10,859 nucleotides of DNA from Methanomicrobiales archaeon (GTDB taxonomy: Archaea > Halobacteriota > Syntropharchaeia > Alkanophagales > Methanospirareceae), in the NCBI GenBank assembly GCA_003160755.1, contig QEXZ01000047.1, positions 1 through 10,859 of the forward strand, given 5' to 3'. The notes beneath the pieces are model-generated. The model saw nothing but the letters and a program-made list of their open reading frames with translations. It was not told the origin of the DNA and searched no databases. Of the stretch, positions 1 through 5,049 are shown in pieces (the first letter of the stretch is position 1; every line of letters begins with the position of its first letter). Both the position numbers and the translations under genes were made by a program.

Positions 1-639
1 ATTGTAGGGCATAGCGGTGCGGGGAAGACGAGTTTGATGCGGATTGTAAGTCATTTAGACCCTGGATCTGGCGGTTCTGCGTGGGTGAGAGTAGGGGATA
101 GATGGTTCGAGGCATCAAAGGCGGATACTGGGACCTTCATAGACCATGGAGTAATTTCAGGTGGCACGACCGAGTGGAAATCCCATTTTGTCGGTGTGTT
201 ACATCAGGAATATTCGTTGATTCCGAAAATCACGACATGGGAAAACCTCACGCACGGCATAGGTCTGGATATGCCAGAGGACCTTGCAAAGATGAAGGTA
301 AAATTCGTGCTCGAAGGGGTGGGATTCACGGATGAAGAAATGGAGGAGATACTACCAAAAACGCATCAGGAACTGAGCGTAGGTGAAAAGCAGCGGATAC
401 TTATCGCACAATTATTGATGAAGGAGCCGAATATTGCGGTGCTTGACGAACCAACCGGGACAATGGACCCGGTAACGAAGAAATACGTTGGCGAGACGAT
501 AATAAAGGCAAGAGCGAATTTGGGCATAACTTTCGTGATTGTCACGCACGACCTTGACTTTGCAGAGAAGGTATGTGATAGAATAGCGAAGATGGAGAAC
601 GGGAAAGTAACGGAAATAGAGGATTTGAGGACTGTTTAA
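1..639 (+). CDS. atwA: AtwA-like component A2 ABC ATPase, 3' part of a first paralogue (5' end outside window)
   Basis: This is the C-terminal ATPase domain of an MCR-activation component A2-like protein, truncated by the window edge. The frame is open from base 1, and the Walker A motif (GHSGAGKTS, bases 7-33) is already under way, so no start codon should be sought inside the window. Downstream lie a Q-loop block (LHQEYSL), an ABC signature (LSVGEKQR), Walker B (IAVLDEP) and an H-loop (VTHD). From LHQEYSL to the end it aligns without gaps to the second ATPase domain of the next gene, with 93 of 146 residues identical by hand count. The family carries ATP and takes part in the ATP-dependent reduction of MCR nickel to Ni(I). 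A TAA stop is followed by a 70-base gap to the next paralogue on the same strand. The missing N-terminal half means it could differ from a standard two-domain AtwA. Confidence 0.85.
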   Translation: MVGHSGAGKTSLMRIVSHLDPGSGGSAWVRVGDRWFEASKADTGTFIDHGVISGGTTEWKSHFVGVLHQEYSLIPKITTWENLTHGIGLDMPEDLAKMKVKFVLEGVGFTDEEMEEILPKTHQELSVGEKQRILIAQLLMKEPNIAVLDEPTGTMDPVTKKYVGETIIKARANLGITFVIVTHDLDFAEKVCDRIAKMENGKVTEIEDLRTV

Positions 640-647
640 CTTGACAT

Positions 648-690
648 AAAAGTTTTATTTTCATATAAAACAAATTTTTAATATAATAGA
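648..690 (+). promoter_or_regulatory. AT-rich candidate promoter ahead of the complete atwA
   Basis: The gap between the two atwA paralogues is strongly AT-rich and contains TATA-like words (catataaaa at 662-670 and tttaatataata at 677-688). The first would place a start of transcription near 690, just ahead of a purine-rich ribosome site (gagagaggg, about 696-704) for the ATG at 710. The second gene may therefore have its own promoter as well as read-through from the first. The assignment rests on composition and spacing only. Confidence 0.3.
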
Positions 691-709
691 ACAAAGAGAG
701 AGGGAAAAA

Positions 710-2308
710 ATGAGTAAAGAGGAGCCGTTTGTAAAAATCCGTGATATATGCATGGAGTTCGATGGGAAAGAAGTTCTGAAGAACGTGAGTGTGGATATAA
801 GAGAAGGAGAGCCGTTGGGGCTGCTTGGACGGAGTGGTTCGGGGAAATCTGTTTTGCTTCACATGCTGCGGGGCACAGAGGATTACGCACCTACTTCGGG
901 GGAAATAATTTTCAGGGTAGCGATGTGCCCTTCATGCGAGAGGGTAGAGGGGCCAAGCAAAGCAGGAGAGACATGCAGTAGGTGCGGGGCGAAATTGGAG
1001 TTAGAGGAAGTGAACTACTGGAAAGACAAAGAAGCGAGAAAGAAAGTAAAAAGGGCGGTTGCTATCATGCTGCAGCGTACTTTCGGGTTATACGGGGACG
1101 ACACGGTTATGTATAACGTGTTACAGGCATTAGAGAGCAGAAAGTATCCGGCAGATAAGAGGTTTAGAAGAGCCTATGGGCTGCTGAAAGCAGTAAAGAT
1201 GATTCACCGTATTACTTTCCCGGCAAGCGACCTCAGTGGAGGCGAGAAGCAGAGGGTAGTGCTTGCGAGGCAATTGGCACTGGACCCAATGTTGCTTTTA
1301 GCTGACGAGCCTACAGGAACGCTGGACTTTGAAACGGCAAAGCTGGTTCACAAAGCACTGACAGAAAGCACAAAGGCGGGAATGACAATGGTTGTCACTT
1401 CTCACTGGCCTTATGTCATTGAAGAACTGACAGAGAAAACATTATGGCTTGACCACGGTGAAGTCAGGGAATATGGTGATTCAAAAACAGTGGTAGAAGA
1501 GTTTAAGAAGGAAGTGGGAGAAATAGAGCGAGAGGAATATGTGAAGTTAGGAGAGCCGAAGATAAAAATAGACCATTGTAAGAAGTATTATTACTCTATA
1601 TGGAGAGGGATGGTAAAAGCGATAGATGACGTTTCGCTTACAATCTATGAGAACGAGATATTTGGGCTATTAGGTAAGAGTGGGTCAGGGAAAACGAGTT
1701 TAGCGAGGATTATAACGCAAATAGACGCACTGACTGGCGGTTCGATCAAGATACGGGCTGGGGAGAGGTGGATAGAAGTAGGAAGAGTAGCAGAAACAGG
1801 CGTGTGGATTGCGTGGGCCGCACTTACGCCGGGAGTAGGCGAGCAAGCGGCGACGCACGTAACTATGTTACACCAGGAATATTCGTTATACCCGGATAAG
1901 ACGATATTAGAGAATCTAACGAGCTGCATAGGCTTGAAGGTCCCGGAGGAACTTGCGAAGATGAAGGTACTCTTCATCCTGCAGAGTATAGGATTTAGTG
2001 AGGAAGAAGCGGTGGAAATACTCACAAAAGACCATACGCAACTGAGTGCGGGGGAACAGCAGCGGATAGTTTTAGCTCAGGTATTGATGAAGGAACCTGC
2101 GATAGCGATACTTGACGAGCCCACGGGAACGATGGACCCGATAACGAAGAAATTCGTGGCTGAATCCATAAGGGCGGCACGCGAGAACTTGGGGATAACG
2201 TTCTTAGTCGTTTCTCATGACCTTGATTTTGTCGAGATGGTTTGCGATAGGGTAGCGCACATGAAGGACGGAAAAATAACGAAAGTAGAGGAATTGAAGG
2301 CAGCATAA
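710..2308 (+). CDS. atwA: MCR activation component A2, two-domain ABC ATPase
   Basis: This complete 532-residue protein has two ABC ATPase domains, the length expected for component A2. Domain 1 has Walker A at 40-48 (GRSGSGKSV), signature DLSGGEKQR at 174-182, Walker B LLLADE at 195-200 and His232. Domain 2 has Walker A at 322-330 (GKSGSGKTS), signature QLSAGEQQR at 444-452, Walker B IAILDE at 465-470 and His503. No membrane segments are seen, which fits a soluble ATPase. Domain 1 contains a CxxC...CxxC set (Cys73, 76, 89, 92) that looks like a zinc ribbon. In methanogens, A2 supplies ATP to the A3a complex that reduces the Ni of F430 in MCR to the active Ni(I) state. The ATG at 710 follows a purine-rich ribosome site. 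It lies 125 bases before mcrC and downstream of a close paralogue, so the locus holds a tandem atwA pair. The symbol is firm at family level; which paralogue is the functional A2 is not known. Confidence 0.93.
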   Translation: MSKEEPFVKIRDICMEFDGKEVLKNVSVDIREGEPLGLLGRSGSGKSVLLHMLRGTEDYAPTSGEIIFRVAMCPSCERVEGPSKAGETCSRCGAKLELEEVNYWKDKEARKKVKRAVAIMLQRTFGLYGDDTVMYNVLQALESRKYPADKRFRRAYGLLKAVKMIHRITFPASDLSGGEKQRVVLARQLALDPMLLLADEPTGTLDFETAKLVHKALTESTKAGMTMVVTSHWPYVIEELTEKTLWLDHGEVREYGDSKTVVEEFKKEVGEIEREEYVKLGEPKIKIDHCKKYYYSIWRGMVKAIDDVSLTIYENEIFGLLGKSGSGKTSLARIITQIDALTGGSIKIRAGERWIEVGRVAETGVWIAWAALTPGVGEQAATHVTMLHQEYSLYPDKTILENLTSCIGLKVPEELAKMKVLFILQSIGFSEEEAVEILTKDHTQLSAGEQQRIVLAQVLMKEPAIAILDEPTGTMDPITKKFVAESIRAARENLGITFLVVSHDLDFVEMVCDRVAHMKDGKITKVEELKAA

Positions 2309-2324
2309 AGGAGAATACAAACAA

Positions 2325-2417
2325 AAAAAAACCCCACGAGATTTCACAAGATTAGCACAGATGGATAGGAGGAAAATATTGTAAAAAAATCTGTGTAAAT
2401 CTGTGTAATCTGTGGTT
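2325..2417. repeat. Dispersed 'cacagatt/aatctgtg' repeat between atwA and mcrC
   Basis: The atwA-mcrC spacer holds 'cacaagattagcacagat' on the left and a run of 'aatctgtg' words (three between 2390 and 2415) on the right, which are near reverse complements. The same words recur at 3034-3107, 3604-3690, 4663-4782, 9050-9080, 10016-10139 and 10654-10839. The inverted ends give a foldable, MITE-like or REP-like arrangement. No ORF is present. Confidence 0.6.
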
Positions 2418-2433
2418 TTATTATTAAGATAAG

Positions 2434-3033
2434 ATGGTAATAGGGAGAGAAACACAGTTGGTGGCGTGTAGGAAAGGGCAGGCATTAGGTTTAGGCGGCG
2501 GTATGGCGCAGCGCGGGACATTCGCGAAAGCACGGCAGAATGACGTAATAGCGCTTGCGATGTCACCGGGATACAGGCACGTGCCAAAGCCGGTGTGTCA
2601 GATAACCACCGAATTAAGGGGCAGGGGGATAAACACAGGCGAATTAGTATTGAATGCAGGAGATGGAACGCCGGAGGATGCACCAAAGGGAGGGGGTCAT
2701 GGCGTAGCCTTTGGGTTGGAGCCAAGAGAAGTAGATATAATCGGAAGGCATAAGCTTGCCATATTGCATCATGGTAACGTAAAATCGCATTTCATTTACA
2801 AAGTGCGGTTTGAGTTGAGAAAGGTAGCGATACCTGCTATTGTTCTCTGCCAGTGCCCGGTAGAATTCGAGGATTTCGAGGAGATAGGCGTAAGCACGCG
2901 GAATAAGGAAGGAGAGACGCCGGGTAAAATCATGGACATTGTTACAGGAATTGTAAGAAATTCGGACGTGCCGCAAGAGAAACTGAACGAAATCGTGAGC
3001 AAAGTGAAAATGTGCCTCAGGGAAATTGGCTAA
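2434..3033 (+). CDS. mcrC: Methyl-coenzyme M reductase operon protein C
   Basis: This 199-residue protein matches McrC, whose usual length is about 200 residues. Recognisable family blocks are GGGMAQRGTF (residues 21-30), an AMSPGYRH stretch, KPVCQIT, LVLNAGDG, the RHKLAILHHGNVKSH region, CPVEFEDFEEIGV, and a C-terminal PQEKLNEIVSKVK block. McrC has been reported as part of the large ATP-dependent MCR-activating complex in methanogens, so it fits functionally with the AtwA genes upstream. The ATG at 2434 aligns with known McrC N-termini, although the bases before it contain no clear Shine-Dalgarno, and the spacer before it is repeat-filled. In many methanogens mcrC lies inside the mcr operon. 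Here it sits about 2 kb upstream of mcrB, separated by genes on the other strand. Confidence 0.93.
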   Translation: MVIGRETQLVACRKGQALGLGGGMAQRGTFAKARQNDVIALAMSPGYRHVPKPVCQITTELRGRGINTGELVLNAGDGTPEDAPKGGGHGVAFGLEPREVDIIGRHKLAILHHGNVKSHFIYKVRFELRKVAIPAIVLCQCPVEFEDFEEIGVSTRNKEGETPGKIMDIVTGIVRNSDVPQEKLNEIVSKVKMCLREIG

Positions 3034-3107
3034 CCACAAGATTACACAGATTTTCACAGATAATAATAACTTCTATAATTAAATAAGTCCGCGTAAATCT
3101 GTGTCAG
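3029..3107. repeat. Dispersed repeat directly after mcrC
   Basis: From the mcrC stop codon onward the sequence reads gctaaccacaagattac(a)cagattttcaca. The same stretch with one substitution occurs at 10654-10682, again right after a gene. The right end (gcgtaaatctgtgtc, 3091-3105) is the inverted counterpart of the 'cacagatt' words. No coding capacity is seen. Confidence 0.65.
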
Positions 3108-3128
3108 AAAATCTGAGCAAGGATTGAA

Positions 3129-3197
3129 ACAGTCTAAAAGTTCTGTGGTCTCTGCGCTCTCGGCGGTAATAAATCACTTACTTGATTTTTAGACTGT
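3129..3197. repeat. Small element with 11-bp inverted ends around a 'ctctcggcggtaa' core
   Basis: Acagtctaaaa at 3129-3139 is perfectly inverted as ttttagactgt at 3187-3197. Between them lies 'ctctgcgctctcggcggtaataaat', and closely related words occur at 9118-9147 (gcgctctcc...ctctcggcggtaaat). Matched ends around a shared core suggest a second small dispersed element. The spacing is far too long for a simple terminator. Confidence 0.45.
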
Positions 3198-3224
3198 GCC
3201 ATACAATTGGTTTCTTTGGTAAAG

Positions 3225-3243
3225 CTTTCTTTTTTAAAGAAAG
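3225..3243 (-). terminator. AT-rich hairpin just after the 101-aa minus-strand gene
   Basis: Ctttcttt (3225-3232) and aaagaaag (3236-3243) form a perfect 8-bp stem with a 3-base loop. It lies two bases beyond the stop codon of the gene ending at 3246 on the minus strand. It could end that transcript, but no strong T-tract follows in the minus direction, and the stem is AT-rich. Confidence 0.3.
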
Positions 3244-3245
3244 GT

Positions 3246-3551
3246 TTATTTACGGAATTTTCGGTGGATTTGCTCCATTCTGCTCTTACGCCTCGCTTCT
3301 AAATTCGTTATCCATTTCTCGTGCTTCGTGTATATGTATTCTTTTGCCTCCAGCAATTTTTCTGGAGAATCTCCCCACAGTAGCACCCGGGGCACGTAAT
3401 CCTTGGTTGGTAAATCGGTTCTTGGATCAAAGGCATCCTCAGGTGGCTTTTCCTGGTCCACTTCCAACCCGAACTTCTCCGCAGCTTCAAATATTATACC
3501 AGTTGCTATCGCCCGGGGAATGGGGAGTGCATATCTTTTCTTCTCTTCCAT
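3246..3551 (-). CDS. Unrecognised 101-aa basic protein
   Basis: I do not recognise this protein. It has 101 residues and no signal peptide or membrane segment. The N-terminus is MEEKKRYALPIPRAIATG, followed by a probable helix (IIFEAAEKFGLEV), an acidic-proline stretch with DPRTDLP, a VPRVLLWGD strand-like segment, then helices (PEKLLEAKEYI) and a very basic C-terminus rich in Arg and Lys. The pattern of charged helices and hydrophobic strand looks like a folded cytoplasmic protein, not a spurious frame. The ATG at 3551 follows only a weak purine-rich site, but a good TATA-like tract lies just upstream (3571-3588 on the minus strand), so the message may have a very short leader. It is convergent with mcrC. 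Its place between mcrC and mcrBGA hints at an MCR link, but that is only neighbourhood. Confidence 0.7.
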   Translation of the reverse strand: MEEKKRYALPIPRAIATGIIFEAAEKFGLEVDQEKPPEDAFDPRTDLPTKDYVPRVLLWGDSPEKLLEAKEYIYTKHEKWITNLEARRKSRMEQIHRKFRK

Positions 3552-3570
3552 TTTCGTTCTTTCTATTATT

Positions 3571-3588
3571 GTATATAATATAATATAA
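3571..3588 (-). promoter_or_regulatory. TATA-like promoter for the 101-aa gene
   Basis: On the minus strand this reads as an uninterrupted A/T run (tatattatattatatac). It is centred roughly 28 bases ahead of the ATG at 3551, the archaeal TATA-to-start spacing, which would give a nearly leaderless transcript. The assignment is based on composition and position only. Confidence 0.4.
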
Positions 3589-3594
3589 CTTCCT

Positions 3595-3700
3595 TCTATT
3601 TAAGACACAGATTTACACGGACTTATTTAAGTTTAACATTGTCGATTTTTATCATCTATCGGTGTTAATCTGCATCAGTTAATCTGTGTCAATAATTTAT
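3595..3700 (-). repeat. Dispersed MITE-like element, short copy lacking the hairpin core
   Basis: This copy runs from ctatttaagacac to gtgtcaataatttat, with gacacagattta (3604-3615) and taatctgtgtc (3680-3690) as near-inverted ends. The flanks and ends match the copies at 4655-4790, 10003-10142 and 10693-10847; its orientation is that of the 4655 copy. It lacks the two G/C-rich hairpins carried by the other three and has only about 87 bp between the gacac/gtgtc ends. Confidence 0.65.
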
Positions 3701-3709
3701 CTCCTTACC

Positions 3710-3961
3710 TTACCCTGCTCCCGCACCCTCTGCGGCTCCCATGTCTATCGTAGTTTCCAGTTCCGCTTCGTAGCATTCGGCGCAAAGGAGTCTACCACGA
3801 ATTTCGATGTAGTCCCCTTCTTCCACTTCTTTCCCGCACTTTGAACACGTTGCATGCGCAACTATCCGTGCTTTTCTGCCGCCTTCTTCTCTATCAGCCT
3901 TTTCTGCCGCCTTCTCCATCCAACTCTTTTCCTTCTCCTCATCCTTCTTTTTTTCTGCCAT
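3710..3961 (-). CDS. Small four-cysteine zinc-ribbon / LIM-like protein
   Basis: This 83-residue protein has a highly charged Lys/Glu-rich N-terminus (residues 1-30, probably helical), then a treble-clef or zinc-ribbon module: Cys39-x2-Cys42 ... Cys60-x2-Cys63, with CSKCGKEVEEGDYIEIRG between and beyond the first pair. The tail is Gly/Ala-rich (GAAEGAGAG). The two CxxC pairs 17 residues apart are a plausible zinc site, resembling half of a LIM domain. The function is unknown; the module could mediate protein or nucleic-acid contact. The ATG at 3961 has agaagag directly upstream and a TATA-like box 34 bases away. A repeat element separates it from the 101-aa gene downstream on the same strand, so co-transcription is possible but not shown. 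Confidence 0.75.
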   Translation of the reverse strand: MAEKKKDEEKEKSWMEKAAEKADREEGGRKARIVAHATCSKCGKEVEEGDYIEIRGRLLCAECYEAELETTIDMGAAEGAGAG

Positions 3962-3994
3962 CTCTTCTATTGTTGGTTTTATTCGTATTTAATT

Positions 3995-4003
3995 GTATAT
4001 AAA
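3995..4003 (-). promoter_or_regulatory. TATA-like box for the zinc-ribbon gene
   Basis: On the minus strand tttatatac lies about 34-42 bases before the ATG at 3961. With the usual archaeal spacing, transcription would begin near 3974, leaving a short leader that contains the agaagag ribosome site. No experimental support is visible in sequence. Confidence 0.4.
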
Positions 4004-4078
4004 GTAAAACCTCCTTATGGTTTTTGGTATTGCGATGTTCATAGTATTATCTGCAAGGCTCTCACCTTGGTTCCATCT

Positions 4079-4379
4079 TAAATCTATTTTTTGGTCTTTA
4101 TATCTTTTGAAATATTCAATTGCCTGTATCCAATCCTTTTTATTCTCCCATTCGATCAATAGAAGTTTGCTTCTGATTATGCTGTTCAACTCTTGGATAG
4201 CCTTCTATTCTTTTGGCAACTCCATCAATATATTCGATAACCACATGCTTTCCGAGGACAAATATCACCCCTCTTTTAACTGCTGTTTAAAAGTATAACA
4301 CCGCTCTTTTGTGATTCTTATCATTCTTATCGCTTAGGGCGATGAGGGCACTTGTATCAACATAGATATTAAATTCCAT
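4079..4379 (-). pseudogene. Decayed VapC-type PIN-domain toxin
   Basis: An ATG at 4379, directly abutting the antitoxin stop codon, opens a PIN-type N-terminus (MEFNIYVDTSALIALSDKND) with the first catalytic Asp (residue 8). The frame then meets an in-frame TAA at 4287-4289 after 30 codons. The same frame resumes family-like sequence (VKRGVIFVLGKHVVIEYIDG) including the second acidic residue, Glu49. Near 4200 the homology jumps frame and continues as AIQELNSIIRSKLLLIEWE ... YKDQKIDL, then stops at about 4079. The expected next segment, with the remaining catalytic Asp residues, is absent. One nonsense change, one frameshift and loss of the C-terminus make an active ribonuclease very unlikely. 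The match to PIN/VapC proteins is from memory of the family. Confidence 0.75.
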
Positions 4380-4619
4380 TCACTCCCTCCAATCATCTCT
4401 TTCGCTCCAATCGCCCTCTTTGGTTTCAAAGCTGCCTATAAGTTTGAATATAGCATCCTTCTCTACCTCTACCCCCTTTTTATATTTCCTGATATACTCT
4501 GCTATAGCGTCTTTAACGATATCTTCCAAAGGCATCTTCTTACGCTGGGATATTATGCTTTTTAGCAGGTTATGTGTTACCACATCAACATTCATTTGAA
4601 CGTTTTTTGTCTCTGACAT
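4380..4619 (-). CDS. VapB-like antitoxin
   Basis: This 79-residue protein has an N-terminal segment resembling a small DNA-binding dimerisation domain (QMNVDVVTHNLLKSI), a helical middle (PLEDIVKDAIAEYIRKYKK) and an acidic, Trp-containing tail (GDWSERDDWRE), a shape common in VapB antitoxins, where the tail wraps the toxin. The stop TGA is immediately followed by the ATG of the broken PIN toxin, the classic antitoxin-toxin order. A GGTGGTG ribosome site lies 5-11 bases before the start at 4619. An ATATAAAAGATA box (4641-4652, minus strand) lies upstream, though it sits close for that leader. The antitoxin is intact while its toxin is decayed, so it may persist as an autoregulator or be on its way to loss. 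Confidence 0.75.
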   Translation of the reverse strand: MSETKNVQMNVDVVTHNLLKSIISQRKKMPLEDIVKDAIAEYIRKYKKGVEVEKDAIFKLIGSFETKEGDWSERDDWRE

Positions 4620-4654
4620 TCTTACACCACCAGGACATTATATCTTTTATATCT

Positions 4655-4790
4655 CTATTTGAGACACGGATTTACGCAGATTTATTTTAGTTTAACCGTG
4701 TTGATTCTTAGCATCTGTGTTAATTAAGCCCTTTCATGGCTTGCGGGAATGTGGGCAGAGCCCACAAGCGTTAATCTGTGTCTATAATTT
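4655..4790 (-). repeat. Dispersed MITE-like element, full copy upstream of mcrB
   Basis: The core runs from gacacgg (4663) to ctgtgtc (4782), 120 bp with inverted ends. It is an inverted copy of the elements at 10016-10139 and 10706-10839. It carries the same internal hairpins: GTGGGC-aga-GCCCAC at 4751-4765 (perfect) and an imperfect aagcccttt...ggctt at about 4726-4742. Its flanks (ctatttga..., ...tataattt) also match the family. Confidence 0.7.
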
Positions 4791-4965
4791 GTTTTTTTGC
4801 TCCATCATATTGAACAGATGCCCTCTTTCTTATTCCCTATTGGCTATTCCCTATCCCCATATTTCACACTTTTTATGCAATCCTCACAACTTGTATGACG
4901 CATACCAGATTAATGTGAAACAAGGGCTCAGAAAGGGGCATCTCATTTTTGGAAGGCTCAGAAAA
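4791..4965. other. Non-coding spacer upstream of the mcr promoter
   Basis: I see no convincing gene here. The stretch includes a short tandem 'ttccctat...ttccctat' at about 4832-4855 and the 10-bp direct repeats listed separately. A frame crossing 4717-4998 exists, but it runs through the repeat element and has no protein-like composition. Confidence 0.5.
4925..4964 (+). promoter_or_regulatory. Paired 10-bp direct repeats upstream of the mcr promoter
   Basis: Ggctcagaaa occurs at 4925-4934 and again at 4955-4964, perfectly repeated and exactly 30 bp apart, close to three helical turns. The second copy abuts the predicted BRE/TATA of mcrB. That position and phasing fit paired activator or repressor sites. 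The function is inferred from geometry only. Confidence 0.45.
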
Positions 4966-4981
4966 ACCGAAAGCCTTTTAA
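4966..4981 (+). promoter_or_regulatory. Predicted BRE/TATA promoter of mcrBGA
   Basis: Accgaaag (purine-rich, BRE-like) runs into ccttttaa, a plausible archaeal TATA box. Transcription would start near 5000-5005, giving a leader of about 45-50 bases before mcrB that contains AGGAGG. It is the best promoter candidate in the region upstream of the operon. Confidence 0.5.
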
Positions 4982-5000
4982 GTTGGGTTGGGGTATAGAC

Positions 5001-5011
5001 AGGGTTACCCT
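5001..5011. promoter_or_regulatory. 11-bp palindrome at the predicted mcr transcription start
   Basis: Agggt-t-accct is a perfect inverted repeat with one central base. It falls where transcription of mcrBGA would be expected to begin. It could be an operator or a 5'-leader structure; a chance palindrome of this length cannot be excluded. Confidence 0.3.
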
Positions 5012-5049
5012 ACAAAAAGGGAAAAATAAAAAAGGAGGAAAAAAAAGAT

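Noticed and set aside
3101..3130. CRISPR array
   Set aside because: Only one repeat-like unit is seen, with no second copy and no regular spacers; it also overlaps a common dispersed repeat.
3182..3583. 133-aa plus-strand frame
   Set aside because: It lies opposite the 101-aa minus-strand gene, is rich in Ser, Phe and Leu, and has no ribosome site; it is a shadow.
3989..4189. 66-aa minus-strand frame as an independent gene
   Set aside because: Its residues continue the PIN toxin after a frameshift; it begins at an internal TTG with no ribosome site and ends in non-homologous sequence.
4017..4298. 93-aa plus-strand frame
   Set aside because: It is antisense to the PIN pseudogene, whose family resemblance is clear on the minus strand.
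4717..4998. 93-aa plus-strand frame upstream of mcrB
   Set aside because: It runs across a repeat element and the likely mcr promoter, with no protein-like composition or ribosome site.
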